Shown here in pieces: positions 32,190 to 45,386 of a DNA stretch of 64,000 nucleotides (the stretch's first letter is position 1; each line of letters opens with the position of its first letter). Location: contig NC_092232.1 of NCBI RefSeq assembly GCF_036320965.1, positions 50,996,982 to 51,060,981 on the forward strand. Reading direction: 5' to 3'. The translations under genes and the position numbers were made by a program. The notes beneath the pieces were generated by a model. It saw only the letters and a list, made by a program, of their open reading frames with translations, made no database searches and had not been told where the DNA came from. Source of the DNA: Panulirus ornatus. Taxonomy: Eukaryota; Arthropoda; Malacostraca; Decapoda; Palinuridae.

Positions 32190-32375
32190 CAGAAACCCAG
32201 TGGTTTTGTTTGTGTTTGAAACCCAATGGTTTTGTTAGTGTTTGAAACCCAGTGGTTTTGTTTGTGTTTGAAACCCAATGGTTTTGTTAGTGTTTGAAAC
32301 CCAGTGGTTTTGTTTGTGTTTGAAACCCAATGGTTTTGTTAGTGTTTGAAACCCAGTGGTTTTGTTAGTGTTTGA
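32190..32375. repeat. 26-bp minisatellite with 52-bp higher-order unit
   Basis: About seven units of GGTTTTGTTAGTGTTTGAAA, then CCCAAT or CCCAGT. Two variants alternate (TTTGT with CAGT, TTAGT with CAAT), so the true period of the middle part is 52 bp. Confidence 0.92.
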
Positions 32376-32454
32376 TTTCCTTTGTATTCTTTGTAAGACT
32401 AACAAAGGGTTCACGACCAACTCCAAGGTTGGAGCCACCACGGTTGTGGATGAA

Positions 32455-32812
32455 ATAGATTCATTGAGAAACAGATCTATGGGAAAAAGAGAGTTTCTTG
32501 GGGGGGAAAACAGATCAAGGAGGAAACAGATCTCCGGGGAAATAGATTCTTAGGGAGAAATAAAATCCATCGAGAAATAGATCCTTGGAGAACCAGATCC
32601 TAAGGACACATAGATTCTTGGGTAATAGATCTTTGGAGAAACAGATATTTGGGGGAAGATTCCACAGAGAAACAGATCCAGGGAGAAATAGATCCTTGGG
32701 GGAAAAATTCAATTAAGAAGCAGATCCTTGGAGGGAAAATCCCACTGAGAAACAGATCCTTGGAGAAACAGATTCTTGGGGACACAGATCCATTGGGGGG
32801 GGGGGGGAACAG
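32455..32812. repeat. degenerate GAGAAACAGATCCTTGG repeats
   Basis: About a dozen imperfect units of roughly 25 bp with variable spacing, followed by a G run. Confidence 0.8.
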
Positions 32813-32965
32813 AAGCCCCGAGAAACAAGACCCAATGACGTCACCGAGGTCATCTTCCTTTGGTCACCAGAAAGAAAAAAAAACTTCAGGAAAAAAAATA
32901 ATATGAATTATTTTGACAGAAATAAAAGAACGTCTACGTACGAACACATGTACGGATCAGAGCAC

Positions 32966-33008
32966 CTATCTATCTGTCTATCTATCTATCTATCCATCTA
33001 TCTATCTC

Positions 33009-33039
<31 letters not shown>

Positions 33040-33067
33040 GCATATACATATTCTCGAACTTCAGTGG

Positions 33068-33104
<37 letters not shown>
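32966..33104. repeat. (CTAT)n and (CA)n microsatellites
   Basis: Tetranucleotide run 32966-33038, then CA run 33068-33104. Confidence 0.92.
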
Positions 33105-33105
<1 letters not shown>

Positions 33106-33299
33106 CACCAGCTTCAAACAGGAGAATAAGTTGAACGATAGATCGCCGTAACGAGACGCACATTAACGGAGTTATCAATAATAAATTATTTCGACATATT
33201 AGGAGGACTAAGAGACAGCATCGCCTCACGCGGGCGGAGGTACTGTGTCTCGTTGTGAACGACCAGCCATCCACGTGACGTGGGGAGAGATCTGATGGT

Positions 33300-33722
33300 A
33301 TATCTCTCGACCGAGCATCCAAGACACTAGGAGAGATATGCTATATCTCTCTACCTAGCATTTAAGATACAAGGAGAGATATGCAATATCTCTCGACCGA
33401 ACATCCAAGACACTAGGAGAGATATGCTATATCTTTCTACCTAGCATCTAAAAAGCTAGGAGAGAGATATGCTCCATCTCTCTACCTAGCATCTAAGACG
33501 CTAGGAGAGATATATGCTCCATCTCTCTACCTAGCATCTAAGATACTAGGAGAGATATGCTACATCTCTCTACCTAGCATCTAAGACGCCAGGAGAGATA
33601 TATGTTCCATCTCTCTACCTAGCATCTAAGACGCCAGGAGAGAGATATGCTCCATCTCTCTACCTAGCATCTAAGATGCTATGAGAGAGATATGCTCCAT
33701 CTCTCGACCTAGCATCCAGGAT
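33300..33722. repeat. 45-bp tandem array, about 9 units with a hairpin in each
   Basis: Units contain GAGAGATATGCTATATCTCT, then CTACCTAGCATCTAAGACGC. The arms GAGAGATA / TATCTCTC can form a hairpin in each unit. In the right half CTCCATCTC replaces CTATATCTC, which weakens the hairpin. Confidence 0.9.
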
Positions 33723-33918
33723 AACAGGAGGGCCTCTGGTCCGACCATGATCCATCTCTCAACCAACCATCCGAGGCGTTTGAGACAAACCCATACCCAT
33801 CACCACCCCCCCATCACCCTCCCTCACTCCACCAACTAACCAGAGCTGAGCCGCCCTTGCGAGACAGATGAGATGTGTTCCCCTCTGGGAAGGTGACTTG
33901 GGGCCTCTACGTCCAGCA

Positions 33919-34012
33919 TATAAAACCCTACTCAGCAGCCCCCTCTCCCCTCAGCCTCTTCTATTGAAGATGCGCTTGTCAACTAAGCATCGGTAACTTC
34001 TACAGAGACACC

Positions 34013-34043
<31 letters not shown>

Positions 34044-34139
34044 GCGCGCGTGTGGCGGCGGAGGAGGAGGAGGAGGCCCCAAGGCCCCTCTTCTCCCTCT
34101 CCCTCCTTCCCTTCCCCACTCCCTCACTCTCGACAGCCG
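33919..34139 (+). promoter_or_regulatory. candidate TATA promoter and non-coding first exon
   Basis: TATAAAA at 33919-33925 is followed about 32 bp later by CCTCAGCCTC, near an arthropod initiator. A leader with a very short ORF (MRLSTKHR), a (CA)n run at 34015-34043 and a GGA-rich patch follows. It ends at CCG|GTAAGC, a good splice donor at 34140. This is what a TATA promoter with a non-coding first exon would look like. No downstream coding exon was found, so the gene is unknown and the call is weak. Confidence 0.3.
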
Positions 34140-34447
34140 GTAAGCTTAGTCTTGAGAAAACCCGACTGATCTATTGACAAAGGTTGACCTCAAGACTGGC
34201 GCTCTCATAAGGGAAGCTCTCGTCACAGACGAAGGTACTGACGAAGGGACTCGTCCTCGTGGCCAGGCTCGTCAGTGGGATAAAAAAGGCAGACAATTAT
34301 AGAGAGGAGGAGGAGAAGCGATAGTCTAGGAGAGGTTAGGTTACATGGTTAGGGAGAAGAAGAGTGTGAGGGTATGGGGAATGAGGGAGAATAGGTAGTG
34401 AGGTGAAGACACTTCGTCTAGCGGGGCAGGTGAATTCTAACGATACA

Positions 34448-34449
<2 letters not shown>
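34140..34449. other. unique stretch
   Basis: No recognised feature beyond the candidate donor at its left edge. Confidence 0.4.
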
Positions 34450-34534
<85 letters not shown>

Positions 34535-34559
34535 TTCTATCTATATATATATATATACT
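34450..34559. repeat. (CT)n(CTAT)n(TA)n compound microsatellite
   Basis: CT passes into CTAT and then TA, showing stepwise change of repeat type. Confidence 0.93.
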
Positions 34560-35704
34560 GAGCCAAATAAACTATTCTATAAGCAAGACTGAAGCCAGAC
34601 AAAGTCATTTCTGTCTCGAATCTACCACTGTGTTGGTCCACGGTAATTAGCCCCTCCCAATGGGCCTTTGGTGTATAAAAAATAAAATTTTATGTATCAA
34701 AAACTCTCGGCCACAGGGATAGCTAGAAGGACCTGAGACCCGTCAATCCTACACCCCGACTGTTGGAACTTCCTAAGCCAAGTAACACAAGACCAGCCCC
34801 TCGCGCATCAGAAGCAAACGAAGGACCACCACATATCAACACGAGACTCGAACACAGTCATTCTAAAACCCAGGTGCTTCGTCTGCGACACTGGGCGGGT
34901 CGTGGGATCTATAATAATGTCTAAAATGTACCTTATAGAAGAAGAAAAAAAAAGAGAGAGAACTTCCCCGGGTTCTTTGTTTCCGGACGCCACACGCTAC
35001 TGGCCCACTCACTTCCTATGCCGGTTACTCAGTCGCCTATATAGCGAAGCCAATCATAGTTACACACAAATCCGCACTGTCCGCTACGAAAGCGCCATTG
35101 TCTCCGTCTGACAGAAAAAAAAAAAGGGAGGGGAAAAAAATATGTCATTCATCACAAAGACAACGCGGTATTCTTTGCCTGACTCAAAGGTATAGAGTTA
35201 CTTTAAATTCCTGATAAGCGATTATATTATTCCTTTTAAAATCAATTATAAATTCCTGATAAGCGATTATATTATTCCTTTTAAAATCAATTATAAATTC
35301 CTGATAAGTGATTAAATTCTTGATGACTGGCCATGTCAGTGTGTTATTAGGAAACGACTTCACTTAGACCATATATCTAGCCAACTGTCATTTAAGTAAG
35401 TCACTGAACTTTTTAATCACTTAGGAATTACTTAAACCCTATGTGGCCGAGGTCATTAAGTAATTAATATACTTCTGTGTCTCTTTATCTTTACGGATCA
35501 CTGTTTCGTACGAAATGTATGGGAAGTTTAGTGAAAACGCTGGTTCGTACGAAATGTATTGGATATCGAACTTAACATCACCACTTTTATATATACTTTT
35601 ATATACTTTTACGTACTTACACACATGCTTCAGTATAGACAATGCAATTTTGATATCTGATTATGATTGACTTTAGGTTAACATCATCAGTTACAATGAG
35701 AGTT
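34560..35704. other. mostly unique stretch with one 70-bp duplication
   Basis: At 35205-35320 TTCCTGATAAGCGATTATAT, then TATTCCTTTTAAAATCAATT, is present as two full tandem copies and a partial third. No exon is recognised. Confidence 0.55.
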
Positions 35705-36085
35705 TATGAACCACGATGGTGGTACGACCCTTGAGCACGACGGTACGACCCTTGTTCAAGGATCGTACCGTCGTGTTCAAGGGTCGTACCGTCGTGCTCA
35801 TGGTTCGCGCCGTCGTGCTCAGGGGTCGTGCCGTCGTGCTCAAGGGTCGTGCCGTCGTGCTCAAGGATCGTACCGTCGTACTCAAGGATCGTACCGTCGT
35901 ACTCAAGGGTCGTACCGTCGTGCTCAAGGATCGTACCGTCGGGTGCTCAAGGATCGTACCGTCGTACTCAAGGATCGTACCGTCGGGTGCTCAAGGATCG
36001 TACCGTCGTGCTCAAGATCGTACCGTCGTGCTCAAGGGTCGTGCCGTCGCGCTCAAGGATCGTACCGTCGTGCTCAACACTACGT
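35705..36085. repeat. 21-bp minisatellite with an inverted start
   Basis: About 16 units of GCTCAAGGATCGTACCGTC plus GT. The first two units (35716-35757) are in the opposite orientation (GGTACGACCCTTGAGCACGA), so the array starts with an inverted junction near 35759. Occasional 24-bp units carry an extra GGG triplet. Confidence 0.93.
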
Positions 36086-36539
36086 TTTCTCCATTACGAT
36101 GTACATTGATGGAAACATGACATGAAAGATTTCTGGTACTGAACATGAACATTTGTCATTGTGTTGAGAATTCTCACTTATGCGGATGACCCAATAAATG
36201 GCAATATGACTAACAGCAAACATGCACAACTGTATCATATGAAAAGAAAATTGGATCGCTTTAAAACAGAATTCCTTGATCCCCTTAGTGCTCCACATTG
36301 ACACTCTTAATCCCACATAGACATACAACCATATACCCTTCCAGTATACTAAATGATCATCCGCATGCATTCGCATACCACACGACCATACTGGGTATAT
36401 CACATACGACACAACCATGCTGGAAGTCACATACGAGACACACACACATGACATTTACTTACCCCACCACCAGTAGCAACACTAAGGCAATGACTATACC
36501 ATACGCGCTCAGAATACATACCACCACAAGCTTTGCAGA

Positions 36540-36740
36540 GGAAAAAAGAAAAGAATCTTTGAGTAGCGTCTACGTGAAGTTCGACCACTCCACCCTAAAC
36601 TACGCCTCACCGGTCCGGTCATCCATCCTGTCCAAAAACAAATATAGTAAAGCCACAAACCAGATGAGGATGAGTCTATGGCAGCTTATGTCCATTCAAA
36701 CTCACGCTCCAACTAACCGCTTACCTCTCCACTGTGGAAC
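36540..36740 (+). mobile_element. Jockey-like non-LTR fragment
   Basis: The translation HSTLNYASPVRSSILSKNKY shows the Jockey-clade LxYASPVWSxxLSK signature, followed by a decayed region. An open frame runs from 36298 to 36744, but only this part is recognisable. It is adjacent to the LINE piece on the other strand. Confidence 0.6.
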
Positions 36741-36780
36741 GTAATGATTGATTTCATTCGCATTTGCTCTCTAGTTGCGC

Positions 36781-36784
<4 letters not shown>

Positions 36785-36839
<55 letters not shown>
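36785..36839. repeat. (CA)n microsatellite
   Basis: Perfect CA run between two different non-LTR fragments. Confidence 0.95.
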
Positions 36840-36841
<2 letters not shown>

Positions 36842-38015
36842 AATGAAACTAAGGAACCAGCTTCTGCATCTGTTTCGCTTGAATCTGCCACCAGCGCCGC
36901 GTCATCAGCAAACTGTAACAGACTCACTTCTCAGGCGCCCCTCACTCTCTCCAGGCAGCAGACCTGTCCCTCTCTCCAACAACTTTATATTTACCTCCCT
37001 CACCACCCCATCCATAAACAGATTAAACAGCCATGAAGACATCACGCACCCCTTACTGCAGACCCCACTTTTCACCTTGGACCCTCTGAACCCTTCCATT
37101 CACTTTTTTCCAAATTCATGAATATTACAAAAAAATCCAATTCTGTCTCAAGGTATTTTTCACGCGAATCCTTCAAAGCAGACATTTGATACATATATCC
37201 TTAATCAGTCCAAAAAGCATTGCTCTGTGCTTGCTTTCACCCTCTCAGTCACTACCCTCCTAAACAACGTATTAGGCATACTCGACACACTTATATATCG
37301 CTGTAATTCGAGCACTCACTTCCATCCCCTTTGCCTTTAGATAATAACACTACATCAATTCCGTCAGTCGCCCGGCACATCACCTTCGAGCCACATATAT
37401 ATACACTAAAAATCCTGACTAACCAATGAAGAGCGTTGTCGCTCCCTTTCTTAAGAGATTTAACTGCATTCTTAACTACTCCAGCTGCTTGCCACACTTT
37501 ATCTCATTCGTGGTTTTTACAACCTCTCTCTTTTCATCAGAATATTTCCCACAACACTTTTGGTCCATATACTTCCATAACGCAAACACTTTATATCTGC
37601 CGACCTATTACCTCACACATTCAACAGTCCTTCAAAAGACACACTTCCTCTCCCTTTTACTTCTTCCTTGCCTGTTACCACTTCTCTATGCGCTCCCTCA
37701 CTGATGCCCACCTTAGTTATCTTGTTCTATTCACACTATTCAACTCCTTCCACAACGTTTTCTCGTTCTCCCTGAAGCTTGATAGTCCTCGCTCACCCCT
37801 ATCTCTCACTTCCCGCCTTTTTCAGCGCGATATACCTTCCTCTTGACCTTCACCCGCTTTCTCTTATACACCTCCCAGTCAATCGCACTCCTTCCCTGCA
37901 GGCAGTGCCCATACAATTCTCCAACTTTCATTCATTACTAACTTCAACTTCCTTATCCCACCACTCAAGATCATTTTTCTTTTTTTCTATTAGCCCATCT
38001 CCCACTTTCTACATT

Positions 38016-38067
<52 letters not shown>

Positions 38068-38345
38068 CTCCCACAGATGTAATCAGTGCTTCTCATTCCG
38101 TTCCCCCGGTGTTTGTTTACTCACACCTTGTGCCATTCCTCACCTTATCTCTCCTGGTATCTCGCCACACAAGCCTCTCCAACTCCGCGGCATTTCCTTG
38201 TTCCTTCCCCAAAGCGCCACTACGGCAAACTTTCACACTCGCCTCCAACAAAGAAGTGATCACACATCCCACCGGCTGCCCCTTCCCAGCGCGTTCACAC
38301 ACACCCCCCAGTCACCAGGCTCCTACGTGCACTCATATCAATGAG
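36840..38345 (-). mobile_element. LINE, decayed copy from end of endonuclease to RT active site
   Basis: Read on the minus strand from 38345 down. SLLEASVKVCRSGALGKEQG resembles the end of an APE-type endonuclease domain and the linker after it (usual form SDHxLVEAxV). A (CA)n insertion and linker region (37780-37990) follow, then KGKGDGSECSNYSDI (RT block 1 region), GCVMSSWLFNLFMDGVVREV (RT block around the palm), and the region of FADDTA near 36870-36910. Frames are broken in many places. It is the longest copy by domain coverage. Confidence 0.7.
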
Positions 38346-38349
38346 CACC

Positions 38350-38775
38350 TACTCCGGTAATGCCCACTCACCATTAACCCCACTCACCATTAACGCCACT
38401 CACCATTGACCCCACTCACCATTAGCTCCACTCACCATTGACCTTACTAACCATTAGCACCACTCATCATTAACCCCACTCACCATTAACCCCACACACC
38501 ATTAACCCCACTCACCATTAACCCCACTCATATTCAACCACACTCACCATTGACCTCACTCACCCTTAACCACACACACCAATGACCCCACTCACCATTA
38601 ACCCCACTCACCATTAACTTCACTCACCATTGACACCACTCACCATTAACCCCACTCACCATTAACCCCACTCACCATTGACCCCACTCATCAGTGACCC
38701 CACTCACCATTAACTCCACTCACCATTAACCCCACTCACCATTAACCCCACTCACCATTAACCCCACTCACCCAC
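38350..38775. repeat. 16-bp minisatellite, about 26 units
   Basis: Units CACCATTAACCCCACT with TTGAC, TTAGC or CTTAAC variants. Confidence 0.93.
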
Positions 38776-38914
38776 GTGTGTAATCTTTTTTCTGTGCCTG
38801 TTATTCCCACTCAGCAATCCTTTTTTAGCCCAGAACTCCACAAGCAGTTCACTCCGTCCACCCACACTGGGCATCGCATGTCTCATTACTTATACCCTTA
38901 ATGGCCACACTAAC

Positions 38915-40449
<1,535 letters not shown>

Positions 40450-40539
<90 letters not shown>
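40450..40539. repeat. (GA)n microsatellite
   Basis: About 88 bp of GA after a short GT run. Confidence 0.95.
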
Positions 40540-40542
<3 letters not shown>

Positions 40543-41499
40543 TACACCAGAAGCAATTTATGGATAGCGTGTGGCGAGGAAGACAAGGAATTAGCAAATG
40601 CTTCCTCCCCCCCTTTCCTTTTTTTCTCTCTCTCTCTTTCCTTCTTTTTCTCCTTTCAAGGAGATGCTTGATGCTTACTCGAGCCACACAAGTGTCTTAG
40701 GAAGAAAATAGAAGGAGAGGAAGAAAAAGGGGAGGCCTGAAAGTTGATCAACTCGTGGCCCTCACCGTGTTTGAGGAAGAAGGAAAAAGAAGAGAAAGAG
40801 AAAGAGAGAGAGAGGAAGAAAAGGAGCCGTGAAGGTTGATCATAGACCAGGAGGGAGAAGAGACGAATGGCTGGGGGTCAGGCATCAGTCCCTCGTCAGG
40901 TGGAGGTGGGAACACCATCTGATGTTGGAGGAACCAGCAGCGGTCACAGGAGACAAGGGAAGAGGGGGAAGGAGGGAGGATCCTTGTCCACTTTGGGGGG
41001 AAAGGATGAGGAGGTGTGAGGGAGGGAGGGAAGAAGAGGTGAGGAGTTAAGAACACAGCAGCTCTTACACTTTCTCCCCTAACTCTCTAACTAGGCGGGA
41101 GGTGGATGATAACATTATCGAGGTAGTTAGGGGAATCTCTAGGCTTAATCAAATACGTTTAAAAAGAATAAAATTGATTTTTAGACCATGATTTAAAAAA
41201 AACGGGGAGTAATAGTTGGTAAGCTGGGAGAATTATATGTGAGAAGAGGAATATAATATGATGCTTATTTCGAATGACTGATTATCATGTAGAATCAAAA
41301 TACAACACCAGTTTCGTCATCTCCAAACAAAAGAACAATCAAGTGACACTTTTCATATCGGTAACTCCTTCACGTTATCTTTTGTCCCAGGTATTTAAAT
41401 GGATAATGCTAGAAACGGGCTTCGAAAATCCTTACCTCACCTCTCGTATACTGCTGTACGCGAAACACACCTCCAGACTGCATGGCAGGAATATGTATA
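40540..41499. other. unique purine-rich stretch
   Basis: The left half is GA/AAG-rich; the right half is AT-rich. No recognised gene. Confidence 0.45.
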
Positions 41500-41614
41500 T
41501 ATAGATAGATAAAGAGATAGATAGATAGATAAAGAGATAGATAGATAAAGAGATAGATAGATAGATAGGTAAAGAGATAGACAGATAAAGAGATAGATAG
41601 ATAGATATAGATAG

Positions 41615-41706
<92 letters not shown>
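41500..41706. repeat. (GATA)n(GA)n compound microsatellite
   Basis: GATA units with repeated AAAGA breaks pass into about 73 bp of GA. Confidence 0.95.
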
Positions 41707-41709
<3 letters not shown>

Positions 41710-42074
41710 ATCTATGACATGGTCATGGTCGAGGTATTGAAGTACCCTCGGCGTCTTTACTACACCAAAGACAAACAAACAAACAAAAACAATGATGTCT
41801 TGAAGCAAAATTGTCCTAAGGTCCGGGGCCTTCAAGACAATGGGACGACCCTAACGACAAACCACCATAGTCTACTAACTGAGACTTGGGTTTGCTAACA
41901 GAGGGACACATCAACCACAAAACAACACACTGATTTATTTCTTCATTTTCCCCCTCTGCATATGAATGCGCCAGTTATTCGGACAAGAACCCATCGAGAC
42001 CAGGCTAATTACGAGGATGAAGAGAGAAAAGAAAGAGAGAGTTGAGGGGGGTGAGAGACAAAGACAAGGTTTCG

Positions 42075-42745
42075 AATACGAGGAAAGGTTTACAATGGTT
42101 CCTGGCCATCACTTGAACCCTCCTAAGTTAGAAGGGCGCAGTACTTCCCTGGGTGCGGCTACTGTCCACAACCTACTGACACGGAGGGTGTAAGTAACCT
42201 CTTAAGCCAGGAGGGAAGTACTTCCCTGGGGGGTGGCTACTGTCTCCAACCTACTGACACGGAGGGTGTAAGTAACCTCTTAAGCCAGGAGGGAAGTACT
42301 TCCCTGGGGGTGGCTACTGTCTCCAACCTACTGACACGGAGGGTGTAAGTAACCTCTTAAGCCAGGAGGGAAGTACTTCCCTGGGGGTGGCTACTGTCTC
42401 CAACCTACTGACACGGAGGGCGTAAGTAACCTCTTAAGCCAGGAGGGAAGTACTTCCCTGGGTGCGGCTACTGTCCACAACCTACTGACACGGAGGGCGT
42501 AAGTAACCTCTTAAGCCAGGAGGGAAGTACTTCCCTGGGGGTGGCTACTGTCTCCAACCTACTGACACGGAGGGCGTAAGTAACCTCTTAAGCCAGGAGG
42601 GAAGTACTTCCCTGAGGGGCGGCTACTGTCTCAAACCTACTGACACGGAGGGCGTAAGTAACCTCCTGAAGCCAGGAGGGGAAGTACTTCCCTGAGTGTG
42701 GCTACTGTCCACAACCTACTGACATGGAGGGTGTAAGTAAAATGG
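42075..42745. repeat. 77-bp tandem array, about 8 units with a 14-bp palindrome
   Basis: Units contain GTAAGTAACCTCTTAAGCCA, the perfect palindrome GGGAAGTACTTCCC, GGCTACTGTCTCCAACCTAC and TGACACGGAGGG. Variants differ by the G run after the palindrome and by CTCC/CACAA. The first and last units carry the same flank, TGGTTCCTGGCCATCACT, at 42097 and 42744. Confidence 0.93.
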
Positions 42746-43283
42746 TTCCTGGCCATCACTCGAACCCTCCTACGTCAGTAGGAGAAAATAGAGGATATCA
42801 AGTGTAAGAAGATACAGGAAGGAAAAATACATATTTCAGGACCTTGGAGGCGTTACCGATCGTTACAGCTTACAACCACAAAGATGGTTGGCTGGTGACA
42901 ACCCCCCCCCCCATGGGGGGGAGGAGGAGGGGGGAAGGAGGAGGGGGTCTGGTCTGGCGTGGCGCTGACCTCGCCCTTCAACTTTAGCACAGGTCACGTG
43001 CAGTATGGATGGCCTCTGGCGATGACAATTTTATGCAACATCTACATTTCGCATTAGATCACTTTTCATCGTTATTTGGACCCAAGGTTCGACCCTGTTG
43101 TTACAGGTCACCGACGGTCGGGGACGTGGAAAACATATTAAGTGAACGTTTTCTTTTCTTTTATGTTTTTCTTTTTTTTTTGCCTGAAGTTTGAAGACTT
43201 GCGTCCCAATCAGTAGCAGGGAAATGACAGACTCTTTAAAAAAAGGAAAAGGAGGGACGTTCCCTTGATCTTCTTGTTCCTCT
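42746..43283. other. unique stretch with C/G runs
   Basis: CCCCCCCATGGGGGGG at about 42904-42921 is a homopolymer palindrome. No exon recognised. Confidence 0.45.
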
Positions 43284-43588
43284 TTCCGTAAGTTGATGAT
43301 GATGATAATGATAATGATAATGATGATGATGATGATGATGACGATGATGATAATGATGATGATGATGATGACGATGATGATAATGATAATGATGATGATG
43401 ATGATGATGATGATAATGATGATGATGACGATGACGATGATGATAATGATAATGATGATGATGATGATGATGATAATGATAATGATGATGATGATAATGA
43501 TGATGATGATGATAATGATGATGATGATGATGATGATGATGATAATGATGATGATGACGATGACGATGATGAAGATGAAGATGATGAT
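43284..43588. repeat. (GAT)n imperfect trinucleotide tract
   Basis: About 300 bp of GAT with AAT and GAC variants in duplicated blocks. Confidence 0.95.
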
Positions 43589-43835
43589 ACAAACTCACCA
43601 AACGGGCGCTCTCACAGTCAAACCATTTCTCCCTTTCTTTTTTTTTTTTCCTTCTCTTTTTTTCTTTTTCCAGCCATTAAGAATCAACTCGAGGGAACCC
43701 AGTTCCCCTCGTGTCAACGTCCATGTCTTCATTACTGGAATGCGTGGCTGCAGGACCACTTAATCATGGAGGCATCAAATACTTACAAAGATAAAGTCAC
43801 GACAACCTTTTGTGGTTCCAGTCTCAGGTCTGGAA

Positions 43836-43838
<3 letters not shown>

Positions 43839-43915
<77 letters not shown>
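43839..43915. repeat. (TA)n microsatellite
   Basis: Left flank of palindromic-element copy C. Confidence 0.95.
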
Positions 43916-43917
<2 letters not shown>

Positions 43918-44106
43918 CTATGAGTCCACGGGGAAAAATGAAACACGAAAAGTTCCCAAGTGCACTTTCGTGTAATAATCACATCATCAGGGGAGACACA
44001 AGAGAGGAATATAAGTCAGTTGATATACATCGAAGGGACGAAGCTAGGACGCCATTTGGTAAACATATGATTGGACAATCACATGTTTACCAAATGGCGT
44101 CCTATC
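43915..44106. mobile_element. palindromic element, copy C (one full arm and a short opposite arm)
   Basis: The full left arm from TTCCTATGAGTCCACGGGG to GACGCCATTTGGTAAACAT is followed by the centre ATGATTGGACAATCACATG. Then come about 30 bp of the opposite arm (TTTACCAAATGGCGTCCT), where the element stops and the TGACC array begins. Confidence 0.8.
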
Positions 44107-44432
44107 ACTGACCCAGCAGTGACCATGACCTGACGACCTTACCCATCATTGACCCAGCGGTGACCATGACCTTACGACCTTACCTATCATCACTGACCCA
44201 GCAGTGACCATGACCTTACGACCTTACCTATCATCACTGACCCAGCGGTGAACATGACCTTACGACCTAACCCATTATTATTGACCCAGCGGTGAACATG
44301 ACCTTACGACCTTACCCATCACTGACCCAGCGTTGAACATGACCTTACGACCTTAATCATTATTGACCCAGCGGTGACCATGACCTTACGACCTTACCCA
44401 TCACTGACCCAGCGGTGACCATGACCTTACCA
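44106..44432. repeat. 41-bp tandem array, about 8 units, rich in TGACC half-sites
   Basis: Units read CACTGACCCAGCGGTGACCA, then TGACCTTACGACCTTACCCA. On the minus strand each unit gives AAGGTCATGGTCA, a direct pair of nuclear-receptor half-sites without a spacer, plus a GGGTCA. Units vary by one to three bases and in the CATCATCAC junction. Confidence 0.92.
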
Positions 44433-44780
44433 CTGGCACAGTGGACCAGACCGTACCCAGTTGTGTAACCCAGCCACCCAGAGCTGTGATGGGAGAGGCC
44501 TCCGACGCTCGCCAACCCACGCCCCCATCTCTCGCCAGCCCACGCCCCCATCTCTCGCCCTCCGCAGGGAGTCAAGCCACACCCCGAGCCTCGGCCATGA
44601 CCCCACCTTTATAAAAAAGGAGTTGCGAATTACAGGTACACATCCGTGGGTCCCCGACCGAGCCCGGCGCTCGGGCTCAACATGACACAGCGTCCACAGG
44701 GGCGCTGTCCCCTATATATCCTAACCGTTCCCAGTGGCAGGGCACCGGCTAATGAGAGGCCCTCGGATGCGCAACACAAA
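44433..44780. promoter_or_regulatory. GC-rich stretch with hairpins and TATA-like motifs
   Basis: It contains a short duplication (CCACGCCCCCATCTCTCGCC twice, 44518-44560), TATAAAAAAG at about 44610, a perfect 7-bp-stem hairpin GAGCCCGGCGCTCGGGCTC at about 44660, and ACAGCG/CGCTGT arms just after. CTATATATCC lies at about 44712. It could be a promoter, but no first exon or ORF follows, so the call is weak. Confidence 0.25.
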
Positions 44781-45084
44781 TGCGAGCGATCAAATTAACC
44801 AGCGACAGTTATAATCTCGATTGTGGCCGATGGATATTATCTGTTTTCATAGAAGTGTGTGTGTATTATCTCTGTGTCTCTCTCTTTTCTCTGTCTCAAC
44901 CACACGTGGACTGCTGGGCTTTCAGTCCACAAACATAAAATCTCTCCATCTCGCACGTAACACTTGACAATGCATAACTCACACAACTCATTCTTCGTAA
45001 CCTAGATCTACCTGGAGTGAGCGCTACGCGTTAGACCTTGCCTTTAGTATGAATATCTTCCATTTTTTTCCACCTTGTTTCTTC

Positions 45085-45345
45085 TAGTTACTTCTTCTTT
45101 ATTTGCCTCCATCACAGATGTACTCTCTCACTCCAGCTCTCGTCTGCCATCTTTTTCAGCCCATGCACCTTCCTCTTGACCTTTCACCGCTTTCTCTCGT
45201 ACACCTCCCAATCACACGCACTCCTTCCCTGCAATAACGCCCACACACCTCCGTTTTCTCTTTCACTAGCAACTTAACTTCCCCATCCCACCACTCACTA
45301 TCTTGAGCTTGGCTCCTTCTTGTGTTCCCAAATTTCAGAAAGTAT
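45085..45345 (-). mobile_element. LINE linker-region fragment
   Basis: On the minus strand it encodes SEWWDGEVKLLVKEKTEVCG and CTRESGERSRGRCMG, the linker between endonuclease and RT in this LINE family. The same region is at 37780-37990. It lies directly downstream of the RT-tail copy, so it is a second, separate insertion or a rearranged piece. Confidence 0.65.
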
Positions 45346-45355
45346 ATATATATAC

Positions 45356-45380
<25 letters not shown>
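45346..45380. repeat. (TA)n and poly-T (LINE poly-A end)
   Basis: On the minus strand, LINE A-tail of about 19 A followed by TA repeats. Confidence 0.85.
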
Positions 45381-45386
<6 letters not shown>

